Below are positions 32,960 to 43,924 of a stretch of 64,000 nucleotides of DNA, in pieces (the first letter of the stretch is position 1; each line of letters begins with the position of its first letter). The DNA is taken from assembly GCA_944739405.2 (NCBI GenBank), contig OX123200.2:5968761-6032760 (forward strand). The letters run 5' to 3'. This DNA comes from Euclidia mi (Eukaryota; Arthropoda; Insecta; Lepidoptera; Erebidae). Both the position numbers and the translations under genes were made by a program. The notes below the pieces were generated by a model. The model did not search any database, was not told where the DNA came from, and was given only the letters and a program-made list of their open reading frames with translations.

Positions 32960-33982
32960 TTAATAATCATTGTTGCCACCTCTTACATTGATTACACATC
33001 GACATCGATTGTTAATACTTAAAATTAAATTGTCAATGTCTTGCTGCGGTATGAGGTCCCATGTCCTTTGCAAGTGTTCGTAAAGTTGTTGTTCAGTCGT
33101 CAAATTTGGTGGAAAATCTCTCAAAGCTTTTCGTTGTAACATGTCCCAGGCATGCTCGATAGGATTTAAGTCGGGCGACTGTGCAGGCCAATCCAAAACT
33201 TGAATATCGTGCTCTCGGAGAGCGGTCGATACCAGCCGCGCCGTATGGCAAGGAGCATTATCGTGCATGAGTAGAAATTCATGGCCTATTTGAGTTCTGT
33301 GTGGGACAGTAACGGGCTCTACTACCTCCTCGTGGTATTTTTGTGCAGTCATGCTGCCTTGGATCCAAACGAGTTGGGTTCGTCCGCCAAGACGAATTCC
33401 TGCCCACACCATGATTGTCCCGCCTTGGTATGGGTGGACCTCCTGAGGGTGCCGTAGACTAACTCTCCCTGGAGCTCTCCAAACGCGTGTTCTTCGTGAA
33501 TCCGGGTGAAACCCAAACCGGGACTCATCGGTGAACAGCACCAAAGACCATTGTTCGTCACTCCATGGTAAATGCTCCCGAGCCCACGAAAGCCGCCGAC
33601 CGCGATTGCCACGTCGCAATGCTGGAACACGCAATGGTCTTCGAGCATGAAGATCAACTTCATGTAACCTTCTTCGCACGGTTTGGTCGCTTACCAGCAG
33701 CTGGTGGTCCTCCTGGAGCCTTTGCACTAGTTGCAGCGCTGTGATATTGGGTTGTCTTCTGGCGGTCATTTGGAGAAATCGATCCTGTCTCTGCGTAGTA
33801 ACACGATATCTACCTGTGTGCTGTTCGGCCACATCTCCAGTACTGCGATAACGTGACCACAACCTTGATATCACATTTTGACTGGTATGTAGGGCCTCAG
33901 CAACGACGCGTTGAATTGCACCATTTTCTAACATGCCCACGGCTCGTAACATTTCATCTCGACTCAAATGACGACGTGACAT
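32960..33982 (-). CDS. Tc1-family transposase, copy A (340 aa)
   Basis: Catalyses cut-and-paste transposition of the surrounding element in the nucleus. Residues about 1-110 form the helix-turn-helix DNA-binding region (AEALHTSQNVISRLWSRYR, later VSDQTVRRRLHE). The DDE domain has D152 in LFTDESRFGF, D241 in LMHDNAPCH and E276 in SPDLNPIEHAWD, with 34 residues between the last two, the Tc1 DD34E spacing. Length is typical for Tc1 (about 340). Compared with copy B it lacks one Arg codon after residue 175 and has Thr for Ile (VEPVTVPH) and Asn for Thr near the C-terminus. The frame is intact. The Spy-like insertion lies 5' of the start, between gene and terminal repeat, so it may block mobility or expression. 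Confidence 0.93.
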   Translation of the reverse strand: MSRRHLSRDEMLRAVGMLENGAIQRVVAEALHTSQNVISRLWSRYRSTGDVAEQHTGRYRVTTQRQDRFLQMTARRQPNITALQLVQRLQEDHQLLVSDQTVRRRLHEVDLHARRPLRVPALRRGNRGRRLSWAREHLPWSDEQWSLVLFTDESRFGFHPDSRRTRVWRAPGRVSLRHPQEVHPYQGGTIMVWAGIRLGGRTQLVWIQGSMTAQKYHEEVVEPVTVPHRTQIGHEFLLMHDNAPCHTARLVSTALREHDIQVLDWPAQSPDLNPIEHAWDMLQRKALRDFPPNLTTEQQLYEHLQRTWDLIPQQDIDNLILSINNRCRCVINVRGGNNDY

Positions 33983-34371
33983 GACTTTTAAAGTTCGTAC
34001 GTCACGTTAAATTAAAAAAGAAAAACAATTAAAAACCCTTTTCATTAATAATTATAATAAAACAGTTTTAACTTTCTTTAATGTAACGAATTACTAGCAA
34101 AGGACATTGGGCGTATTCCGACCCGGTCACGGACATTGACGGACTTGGTATTAAATGAAAGAGCGTGAATGCTCTTACCAGTACATACGAGATTTTTTTT
34201 TAAATCCATGGGAGAACAAAGTTTGAGCTAGAAATATATTTATAAAAAAGTAAAAATCTAATACTCTTTTTATGTACTATAAATTGTCGTTCTGTTAAAA
34301 ATAGCTACAAATCGGGTCTGTCGAGTGCATGCATGTGCCTGCCGAGTGATCATGCATGCCATGCCAAGACG

Positions 34372-34599
34372 ACCGGTTGGCGCAGCGGGAGTGTAAGCGA
34401 CTGCTACGTCTATGGTCGCGGGTTCGATGACATGGATGTTTGTCTTGGTCTGGGTGTTTCTATGTATAATATGTATGTATTTACAAAAAAAAGTATATAT
34501 GTATGTTTATCCATTAACTAGTACCCATAGTACAAGCTTTGCTTAGTTTGGGACTAGACGGTGTTGTGTGAATGTGGTAGAATATTATTATTATTATTA
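34372..34599 (+). mobile_element. SINE3 copy inside the Spy-like element
   Basis: GACGACCGGTTGGCGCAGCG head; the block between B box and GATGTTTGTCTTGG is deleted. It ends TGGTAGAATATTATTATTAT. Confidence 0.75.
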
Positions 34600-34738
34600 G
34601 ATGGAAACAATCCAGATTTTAGAGATTTCCCATTATTGACATACGAAGAACTGATATTTTTATTATCATCTAATATTGGACAAGTCCTACTGCTATGAGC
34701 ATATGAGACCAAGATTTTATAAACAATAAAATATTGAT

Positions 34739-35142
34739 CATCATCATCATTGCCTTAGTGTTATCCCGGTTGCATCCAAGACTTACACGCCTTGGAGCTC
34801 GAGGACAGCTTACTGGTCTAACCAGATATGACAGAATATCAACTTTTCCACCGAGCGACTGCCGTCTGACCTCTGCAACCCAAAGGGCTGGCGATATTCC
34901 ATGGTTTGGACCAGTATCAGCTTTTTTTAGGGTACTAACTCACCGTACCGACTGTCAAAGATCTTCATGACAGTCGGGACCGACGGTTTAACGTGCTCTC
35001 CGAGGCACGGGGTAAGCGATAATTAACAATGTAATACACACTTAACTTCGAAAAGTCATTGGTGTGCGCCGTGGATTCGAAACCCTCTGCATGGCAGTCC
35101 GTTGGTATCTCCACTAGGCTATCGCTGCCTTAAACAACAAAA
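34739..35142 (-). mobile_element. SINE1A copy inside the Spy-like element
   Basis: SINE1A in reverse with its CATCATCATCAT tail at the left. AAAATATTGAT flanks it at 34728-34738 and 35143-35153. The head has a small deletion before CCCTCTGCATGG. Confidence 0.85.
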
Positions 35143-36022
35143 AAAATATTGATAAGAGGACGAATTCAGTCGTGACATGTCAGAGCGCGACAATACTACA
35201 AAGATATTTTAATAAACCAGGCGAGACAAGGAAGACAAACTGTTGAAGATTATTACTGCTCGTGTATACATGGCCCCCGTACTATAGGCAGTTGTGCGCA
35301 TATTGTCAGTATCATTCATTTTTTATCCTCGGCTAGGAACCAACAAGCAATCAAAATCTCTGCGGTATTTTTAGATAAAATCACAATAGGTTGATTACGC
35401 CGAATAAATAATGTTAAAAATATGTTTTTCTTTTTTATTCCCACAACCCACAAGAAAGCCACCCTTACCATGATAAACTAGAGATATTTACTGATATATA
35501 CTCACAATTTCATGTCTGTCCGCCGTGGGTTTTTCTTCCATACAATTTGCCCAATGTCCTTTGCCGCCATATTTTGTTTATTATTTTGTTTTTTTTCTTT
35601 CCATGTTCAAATTTTGAAAATAGAATAAAAGAGGTTTTAATCTGTATATAAACTTTTTGTGGAAACTAACAAGGTTCTAAACTATAAACTCGTAAATAAT
35701 TTAGGATTAAGATATCCCTAGACTTTGTTGATGTGTGTACTGCCAAACTTCAAAAAGGTTTTATGACTACTAGCCTAGGCATGTTTGCGATACAACAAGG
35801 CTACGACTCAGGTCTTGCTTATAAACAAAAAAAGGTGCTGCCAACGTAAATTTCAAAAGATTTATGGGTGTTTTTAATATGCGGAGCGAGGACGTTAAGA
35901 AGATTTACTGTTTTTGCTACCTACCGAGTTACGCGCTTATCTATGGTACATTTAAATTACCTAGAACGTCTAGTATTAGATTAATTGTATCTAGATAATA
36001 AAAGCCTAGTAAAAAGACTAAC

Positions 36023-36253
36023 ACTCCGTGTGATGACGGATTAAGAAAACGGAATGTCACCACCCCATATCATCTCATGTGTGTCTTAAGAGCCGACAGA
36101 GGGAGCATATTATGCAGAGAACAGCACTGTAAGAGAAGGAAAACTTGATACAAATCCTATACCAACCCGTTTGGCCAGCGTGGTATAGTAGGCCAATGCC
36201 TCCTTTCAAAGGAGAGGCCTAGTCCAGCAGTGGACCGTTAAAGGCTGATGATG
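36023..36253 (+). mobile_element. SINE5 copy
   Basis: Plus orientation, from CTCCGTGTGATGACGG to GGCTGATGATG. AAAAAGA[C/T]..AAC at 36011-36022 and 36254-36265 is a 12-bp duplication with one mismatch. Confidence 0.8.
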
Positions 36254-36274
36254 AAAAAGACCAACAGATCAAGA

Positions 36275-36345
36275 TCGGTCTGTATGGAGAACCTTGTGGG
36301 AGGACTATGTCCAGCAGTGGACGTCTGTAGGCTGACATTATGAAA
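36275..36345 (+). repeat. SINE tail fragment
   Basis: ACTATGTCCAGCAGTGGACG and TCTGTAGGCTGACATTATG. Confidence 0.5.
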
Positions 36346-36394
36346 GTCTAACACACTGAGAGAATCAGGGTCAACTGCTAAATTTTCAAAGTTA

Positions 36395-36572
36395 TACCTG
36401 TTAATTATCGCCCGATGCCGCAGAAAACATCGTGAGGGACCTACCTACATCTGAGAGTTCTCTATAATGTTTGTGAAAGACATGCGAAGTCTACAACCCG
36501 CACTTAGCAAACGTGGTAGACTATAGCCTAAGTCTTCCCAAAGTGAGAAGAGGCCCGTAACCAGCAGTAAGA
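36395..36572 (+). repeat. SINE1B tail fragment
   Basis: TGTTAATTATCGCCCGATGC, AACATCGTGAGGGACCTACC and GAGAAGAGGCCCGTAACCAG follow the tail-B order. The head is missing. Confidence 0.6.
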
Positions 36573-36642
36573 TAATTATATATAGGACTAATCGATAGAT
36601 TCTCATTCATAATATATATGAAAGACATGCCTCAATGGATTT

Positions 36643-36870
36643 CCTCATCAGCCTTTAACAGCCCCTGCTGGACTAGGCCTCTCCTTTGAAAGGAGAAGTT
36701 GGCCTACTATACCACGCTGGCCAAACGGGTTGGTATAGGGTTTGTATCAAGTTCTCCTTCTCTTACAGTGCTGTTCTCTGCATAAAATGCTCCCCCTGTC
36801 GGCTCTTACGACACACATGGGATGATATAGGGTGGTGACATTCCGTATTCTTAAGCCGTCACCACACGGA
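36643..36870 (-). mobile_element. SINE5 copy, 13-bp duplication
   Basis: Minus orientation. CCTCA[A/G]TGGATTT lies at 36630-36642 and 36871-36883 (12 of 13 identical). Confidence 0.85.
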
Positions 36871-36883
36871 CCTCAGTGGATTT

Positions 36884-37841
36884 ACGCCATGTACCTATAT
36901 ATTTCTGGTTCAGGATTCGATGCCTCAGTATCCAGGATTCGATGCTTCAGTATGACCACATTCGAACTATCTTAAAGAACCAGGTCCTATAAAAACGTTT
37001 GTTTACGTTTCGGCCAGCTTACGTCGAATGTGGTCACGGGCAGATTTTAGTAAGGAGAAAGTTATTATGTTACCTCAATGTCGAAGCGTCACCGAAATTT
37101 TAAAAAAGAAATTATTAATATAATACTCTTCTATCCTACTTTATCGTAACAAGATATGAATGTGAATAGAAATTTTCACGTGTCATCTTCGACATTCAAA
37201 CATATACAATACAAATTTTATTTGAGTTCACATAATTTTCCCAAGCGGTTGCGAGATCCATACAATGATACAAAAAGATTAGAAGCAGCAACTTCTTACA
37301 CTTGATATTCAAATGAATCTGCAATTGAACAAAAAACTATGTAACGTGAAATGGGGTGTACGAGTAAAATTTAAATAATTCCCATTCTTAGCATACATCG
37401 TCACGTCGCCGTCGTGAGAAATCAAGTAAGCATACAAACACGAATTGAGCATCAATCGATTACTATTATATTTATGGTAATATCCACATTCCATATTCAA
37501 ATTCTCAGTACGAATTTGTACATTAATTTATGCTCAACTTGAGTATTATTATTGAGTGTATGTAAATTTTTCGGTGGCTCGAAATTCAGGTACATTTGAC
37601 ACAATAATTTTAATCAACAATGCGGTTAGTCTGTAACGGTAGTGATTATTTAAATTTGGGATCCTTTTTGAGTTAGTCCCATGAGAAATATTATGTAGAT
37701 CATAAATTACTGAAGATGTTTATGGGAAGCTGAAGGAATGACTCTTAACATTCAAACGTTTCTGGTAACCCGTGCAAAACGTAAGTCGTAAAATAAACTT
37801 AGATTTTTAAAGGAAACAATCATTATGAATTATACTTATAA
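36884..37841. other. no gene recognised
   Basis: Unassigned AT-rich DNA. A short local direct repeat CAGGATTCGATGC occurs twice at about 36912-36943. Confidence 0.3.
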
Positions 37842-37851
37842 TTATTAATAA

Positions 37852-38229
37852 GGCAGCGATAGCCTAGTGGAGATACCAACAGACTGCCATGCAGAGGGTA
37901 TCGGGTTCGAATCCACGGCGCGCACCAATGACTTTTCGCAGTTATGTGCGTATTAAATTGTTAATTATCGCTTGTCCCGTGCCTCGGAGAGCACGATAAG
38001 CCGTCGGTCCCGGTTGTCATGAAGATCTTTGACAATCGTTACAGGGCGTCAGAACCTTCTAATAAACTGACACTAGTCTAAACCATGGAATATCGCTATC
38101 TCTTCGGGTTGCGGACGTCAGACAGGCAGTCGCTCTGTGGAAAAGCTAACATTCAGCCAAAGCCGGTTAGACTAGTAAGCGGACCCCAGATTGAAACTGG
38201 GATAACGCCAAGAGGGTGATGACTTATAT
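37852..38229 (+). mobile_element. SINE1A copy, 10-bp duplication
   Basis: GGCAGCGATAGCCTAGTGGA to ACGCCAAGAGGGTGATGAC. TTATTAATAA at 37842-37851 and 38230-38239. The head is among the best preserved in the window. Confidence 0.88.
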
Positions 38230-38239
38230 TTATTAATAA

Positions 38240-39669
38240 ATGTATTTGTCAAACACAAACAATAATTTATTACTTTACTTTCATATTTTGTCAACATAAA
38301 TAAAATTGTTTAAAGTCAAAGAAAACATTTTCAAATCTCACATCTATCAGAATTCTAGTAAAAATTCACTCTCAAACTCCCCTCAAAAATTACTGACGCG
38401 CAATTTCCACTTCTGATTCAATAGGAAATCAAACCCAAGATACAGAAGCTTTCACAGCAATCACTTAAAATCCAATTTCGAAATCGGCTTAAAGCAGGTC
38501 TATTAAAAAACACATAGAAATCATTATTTTATGGTCAACAATAAGAATTTTATTTCTAACGGTAGCCATTTTGAAAATATTTATACCTACACCGTGCTTA
38601 CGTGGACACGTTTTATAACCGTAAAATCATTTTTACGATCGATGCCTTTATAGGGCTTAACAATTTTATTTTTATTTACTTTTTATTCGTTTAGAAAGAG
38701 TTGAAATTTTCTTAGTGTCTACCGGTTCAGAGAAGTGACGATATTTTTAGGGTTCCATCATTGTAAATGAAAATCAACAACGCTATTTGATTTTTGGAGA
38801 TGTTCGGTTAGTAGATTGTTTTATTTTGAATAGTTTGTTCCAAATTTGAATTCCAGATTCTGCGAATATTTATTGCTTTTTTTATAAAGACGCATTTGAA
38901 CAACGGTATTTGGCAATAATAATATACAAAAAGACCGAATGCCTTCTATAATATAAATCCTAAAATATGGGTAGGTAGGACTGACAACTCAGTATGCTTC
39001 TATGTATACATATTCAATAAATTATATTAGGTAAATTAACCCAATTATTAAAACTATTGATGCTAAGTAGTAAGAATGTAATAGAAGCTTGACTAATTTT
39101 ATCTTGTAATTATACTTTAACCTAAAATATTATTACAAACTAATACTAAATAGCTGCTTACTGAAATTATTATATCCTATGAACGTATTATTTTATTGTT
39201 TTTTTTTTACAATGCCCGCTTATGGGCTAAATTTCAAAAATCTTAGTTACAAATATAATATGGTAATCAAACAAAACGCAATTTAAAAAAGATTTGTTAA
39301 TCAAATTAAACATACGCAACATTTAAAACCAAATTAACTATAAAATATATTATACGATAGCAACGTCAAAAAATTAAGTTATTATAATAAATTTATATTA
39401 AATTACTAATTAATATTTAATTTACATAAATATATGACAGCTTCATTAATTATAGTTTAGTAAGTATATTTATTTATAATATACGTATATATGCTAGATA
39501 TATTATGTATTATAACGTGATGACAGTAAATAAAATTATTAGTTTGTTTTTATCTACAAATATGAAAGAAATTAAGAACTTGAACGACATAAAGACGGTA
39601 AACTGATCCCAAAATATATTAAGGTTGTATGATTATTTGTAGGTAAATTTCTATCGTAGGTATATATTT
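38240..39669. other. no gene recognised
   Basis: Very AT-rich, no supported feature. Confidence 0.35.
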
Positions 39670-39671
39670 CA

Positions 39672-40065
39672 CGGCCGGTTGGCGTAGCGGGTGTGTAAGC
39701 GACTGCTACGTCGAAGGTCGCGGATTCGATTCCCGCTCAAGTCAAACATTTGTGTGCATGAACATGGATGTTTGTCTTGGTCTGGGTGTTTCTATGTATA
39801 ATATTTTTATTTTATTTATTTATTTGGGACAAACAAACAGTAACACGTTATATCTGCGCAAATAATAAACAAAGATATTATTATAAATGTGAAACTCACA
39901 CCGTTATCCACAGCATATATGTACCTATGTATGTATTTACAACAAAGGTATAAGTTTAGGTATGTATGTTCATCCATTATCTAGTACTCATAGTACAAGC
40001 TCTGCTAAGTTTGGGACTAGATGGTGTTATGTGAATGTGGTAGAATATTATTATTATATTATTAT
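39672..40065 (+). mobile_element. SINE3 copy with internal insertion
   Basis: Head CGGCCGGTTGGCGTAGCGGG, B box GGATTCGATTCCC, tail TGGTAGAATATTATTATA. About 120 bp at 39804-39927 (ATTTATTTATTTGGGACAAA onward) is absent from other SINE3 copies, and CTATGTAT occurs on both sides. Confidence 0.75.
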
Positions 40066-40071
40066 ATTATC

Positions 40072-40637
40072 ATCATCATCAGCCTTATAACTATACTGCT
40101 ACACTACTGAGCACGGGCACCTTCTAACTATGAGAAGGGTAAGGCCATAATCCACCACGCTGGCAGACTTCAAATGTCTTACTAAAACGTTATTGAGAAC
40201 TATCAGACGTTGGTCTCGTGGCATAAATGTGCGCGTGGGATTGGAAGGTCTCGGGTTCGATTCCCGGGTCGGGCAAAGTGTTATTGGGTTTTTCTGTTAG
40301 GAAATTCTCAGTAGCGGCTCGGAGTCTGGTAATGTGCCCGGTACGGCAATAGGCTCGCCCCCTATTACGTGGCACCTAAAAATTCATGGCGAAATGTGGG
40401 TGTTATATCACACCTCTGCCTACCCCTTCGGGGATACAGGCGTGAGTCTATAAAAAAAATATATAATCAGACATGCAGGTCACCTCACAATGTTTTAGTT
40501 TATCGTTAAGCAAGCTATAATTACCTGCATCCTATTTTAAATACGCGCAAAACCTTCGAAAAGTCATTGGTGTGCGCCGTGGATTCGAACGCCCGCTAAG
40601 TAGCATCTGTCAGTCTCTCCATTAGGCTACCGCTGCT
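40072..40637 (-). mobile_element. SINE1B copy, split by SINE2a
   Basis: Tail B lies at 40072-40208 and resumes at 40466 (CAGACATGCAGGTCACCTCA), with the head at 40560-40637 (GTGGATTCGAACGCC, GGTAGCCTAATGG in reverse). Confidence 0.75.
40209..40465 (+). mobile_element. SINE2a nested in SINE1B
   Basis: Head a (GTTGGTCTCGTGGCATAAAT), B box GGTTCGATTCCC, body to CCCCTTCGGGGATACAGGCG and TATAAAAAAAATATATA. ATCAGAC on both sides (40202-40208, 40466-40472). This is the best full-length SINE2a. Confidence 0.88.
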
Positions 40638-40690
40638 CCCATAAACCGAAATACAAAATGTACATATTTAAGATCAATTACTCCTTGATA

Positions 40691-40927
40691 GTCCGTGTGG
40701 TGACGGATTAAGAATACGCAATATCACCATCCCATATCATCCCATGGGTGTCGTAAGAGCCGACAAAGGGACCATACTATGCAGAGAACGGCACTATAAG
40801 AGAAGGAAAACTTAAAACAAACCCTATACCAACCCGTTTGGCCAGCGTGGTATAGTAGGCCAATTCCTCCGTTCTAAGGAGAGGCCTAGTCCAGCAGTGG
40901 ACTGTAAGGGGCTGATGATGATGATAA
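40691..40927 (+). mobile_element. SINE5 copy
   Basis: GTCCGTGTGGTGACGGATTA to GGGGCTGATGATGATGATAA. Confidence 0.8.
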
Positions 40928-40949
40928 TGTCTCCTAGATACAAAACAAA

Positions 40950-41035
40950 TTTAAATCGGCCCGTGGCAACTGAGCACAAGAATCGAACCTACGACCTCTG
41001 GAGTGGCAATCAGTTAATAGAGTTCGTAAAAAACG
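40950..41035 (-). repeat. degraded tRNA-like SINE head
   Basis: The minus strand has TAACTGATTGCCACTCC and GGTTCGATTCTTGTGC, a B-box-like block. Confidence 0.45.
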
Positions 41036-41250
41036 TCCGTGTTATCTCTTAGTTCTCTCACAGACAAATGTCATTCTTAAATATTATAATCAATATATTT
41101 TTTTTAATATTTAGTTATAGTTTTCAGAGGATCTAAAATCGAACTGAGTACCTTTCATTAGCTTAATCAACGTAGTAAAGCACTATAATTCTCAATACCT
41201 GTTATGAAGAGTCTGTAGATCACAGTCTAAAAACATCGACATTTGTAAAT

Positions 41251-41559
41251 CATCATCACCATCAGCCCTTTATACTGTCCCACTGCTGTACACGGGCCTC
41301 TTCTGACGATGAGAAGGGTAAGGCCATAGTCCACCACGCTGGCCAAGTGCGGGTTGGCAGACTTCACATGTCTTTCGAGAACATTATGGAGAACTCTTAG
41401 ACATGCAGGTTCCCTCACGATGTTTCCCTTCACCGCAAGCGATACTTAACAATTTAATACGCACTTAACTCCGAAAAGTCATTAGTGCGTGCTGTGGATT
41501 CGAACCCGAGACCCTCTGCGTAGCACTCTGTCGGTCTCTCCTCTCAGCTGTCGCTGCTT
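41251..41559 (-). mobile_element. SINE1B copy, 11-bp duplication
   Basis: Full SINE1B in reverse. CATTTGTAAAT at 41240-41250 and 41560-41570. Confidence 0.88.
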
Positions 41560-41570
41560 CATTTGTAAAT

Positions 41571-43590
41571 ACCTACTTAACTAGTCATAATTTTTTTTAT
41601 TGGAGGTCGTTGCCCTTTCCTAAGGAAAAAAACATATTATTATTTATCGATTTAGTTATACCTACCTAAACCGGCACCTTATAACTTGCAAGTGTGAATC
41701 ACATACGAAGTTTTTTTATTATTATTGTCATAATTACATATATTCAAAAGTTTAAGGTCAATATGTAACTTGCTGGTCCTGAATTTGATTCCCGGATTGG
41801 ATACAGAATTTTATTCAGACATTTTATTCAAGAGCATAATAAAGTTAAGTTAGAATTTGTCTGCCTGCTAAGTTGGAGCTTGTGTGTTTGATTCCCGCCC
41901 AGGCGAATTTAGTGTGATACGCACGTGAAAATATGGTAATACCTTTTGTTATTTATGTCTATTAAACATTAAACATATAAGTAAGTATATACTTATTCGA
42001 AGGTACCGATGGAGAGACTAGTAGATAGCTTTGCAGTGGGTCTCCAGTTCAAGCCCTAAAAACATTTAAAGCTAAATAAAGCTACAACAATTTTCTAGCG
42101 TTCGTACGATATATTTACATAAATGCACATCGTTTTTCCGCCTGGTTTCTCTGCGAATATTGAACCAGATTAAATCGCATATTTACTTTGTATCTAAAAA
42201 ACTATCCGACTGTGATTCACAGCAAAAAAACAACCCGTCCTTTGCGCTTTTTTGCGCAATCCTCGCATAACTCCGCTTGCACCGAAACAAGTTAACATGC
42301 AGTAAAAATATTTACCTACACACAAGTGAACCCTCCCACATGTGGCAAAACACCCCACACTGGGGAAACATTGCCAAATCGCCCCGTGCCAATCAATCGC
42401 GACATCGACTCTCGATTGGTTACCCCACACATCCCAACTAACCACTCTACTCAGACCTCCGAATCACAACCAACCCCAAACAATGCCTTCACAACACTAA
42501 GGGTGAAAGAGCTCAAAATATACTGGTACACCACACGCGTGATGCAATAAAAAAATTATTTTCCATGATTTCCCCCGATTCGGGGATCCTCGGCTATCCT
42601 CGTGGGGATTCGACCAATCAAATTAAATTTTCGATTGACGTTCCATCATTTGAATTTCGAACTCAGCATTCAAATGCCAACGAATTTAAATATTAGGTAA
42701 GTTTTAAATAGAATATCAAGTTTAAAACAATAAGTTCGGTTTTAACTATAGATTATCATCCAAATGTAAAATTTTATTGTGGTTTTATTTTTAAACCAGT
42801 TTTATTTTTTAAATTGATTGATTGTCCGACATATTTGTTGCCTATCAAGTAGGTTGTTAATACAATTTTGCTGGAGGTGTGTCTGCCTAATAGCTTATGA
42901 ATATTAAGAGCAACAATATTATATGATATATCTGCCGATATTCATGATGTCTAAAACATTTTAGCCAGGTCGGAGTTATAATAAAACAGATTTATCGTTA
43001 AAATTTACATTATTTTGCGAAAACATGGTTAACATTTAACGAAATATCTTAATAATTTACGAAAAAAACATGTAAAGGTCTTAAATATATATGCAAGTGG
43101 AATTTATTTCGGTTTATAATCGAAACATTTATATGAGAAATTATGTTTAGTGATCACGAAACTTGTTTTATTAAACATATATTTCAATAAGATTAGGTTT
43201 CAGAAACTTTAAAATAAGTATTGAATAAATAAGACATTATCCTTAAAGTAAATTTTAGCAGCAATGATATTCATGGGTTGGTCCAAATATTACTGTTAAC
43301 ATGGGATTTGATGTCTGGCTTAGACAAAATATTACATTTGAACATTCATATTCGGGTGGCTTTGATATTTTATAGTACTTTAGTAAAGTGAGTGAGTCTG
43401 GGTTAACTTAACTAAATTTGTGCCTTTCTCACCTTTACTTACCTCACGGAAAAACCCTGTTATCATGTTTAGTGACTTTAAACCCTAAATTAAATATTTA
43501 AAGTAGGTATCCATTTTTTGGGATTTTAGCATTGAGATAACAAACAACGATTTTAGATACATATTTAAGCTCCATACAATATATTATAGT
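41571..43590. other. no gene; scattered B-box-like remnants
   Basis: GAATTTGATTCCCGGATTGG (about 41778) and GTGTTTGATTCCCGCCCAGG (about 41885) look like worn SINE heads. The remainder is unassigned AT-rich DNA. Confidence 0.35.
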
Positions 43591-43924
43591 GGCAGCGATA
43601 GCCTAGCGGATATACCAACAGACTGCCATGCAGAGAGTATCGGGTTCTAATCCACGGCGCGCAGTTATGTGCGGATTGAATTGTTAATTGTCGCTTGCCC
43701 CGTGCCTCGGAGAGCACGTTAAGCCATCGGTCCCGGTTGTCATGAAGATCTTTGACAGTCGTTATATGGCGTCACTACCTCTAAAATAAACTGACACTAG
43801 TCTAAACCATGGTCAGACAGGCAGTCGGTCCGTGGAAAAGCTAATATTCAGCCAAACCTGATTAGACTAGAAACCGGACCCGGACCCCGGGTTGAAACTC
43901 GGATAACGCTAGGAGGATGATTAC
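43591..43924 (+). mobile_element. SINE1A copy with internal deletions
   Basis: GGCAGCGATAGCCTAGCGGA head. The CACCAATGACTTTTCG stretch and part of tail A (ATCGCTATCCCTT region) are missing. Ends GCTAGGAGGATGATT. Confidence 0.8.

Larger units (their letters stand above)
34102..35559. mobile_element. Spy-like transposon, 1,458 bp, no target duplication
   Basis: Ends GGACATTGGGC / GCCCAATGTCC are 11-bp inverted repeats. It sits exactly between AAA (34099-34101) and TTT (35560-35562). Tc1 copy B has the uninterrupted AAATTT at 58732-58737, and the remaining Tc1 flank is 297 bp in both copies, so no base was gained or lost. Precise insertion into AAATTT without duplication is the published hallmark of Spy elements. 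No full transposase is present. The interior holds SINE3 and SINE1A copies. Confidence 0.85.
32692..35737 (-). mobile_element. Tc1-type transposon copy A (split by Spy-like element)
   Basis: Starts CACACATCAACAAAGTC and ends with its inverse. The inverted repeats extend about 30 bp through AGGGATAT. TA lies on both sides (32690-32691, 35738-35739). Without the 34102-35559 insertion it is 1,588 bp, 3 bp shorter than copy B, and the whole difference is one codon in the transposase. The near-identity indicates recent transposition. Confidence 0.93.

Noticed and set aside
33349..33663. 104-codon frame inside Tc1 copy A (and its twin at 57979-58296)
   Set aside because: Alternative-frame shadow of the transposase gene. 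The twin exists only because the two elements are near-identical.
34099..35562. piggyBac or Harbinger assignment for the element in Tc1 copy A
   Set aside because: Both families duplicate their target (TTAA or TWA). Comparison with copy B shows no duplicated base.
42194..42550. Overlapping 83- and 74-codon frames on opposite strands
   Set aside because: Low-complexity CCCCACAC-rich stretch, no domain or repeat structure.
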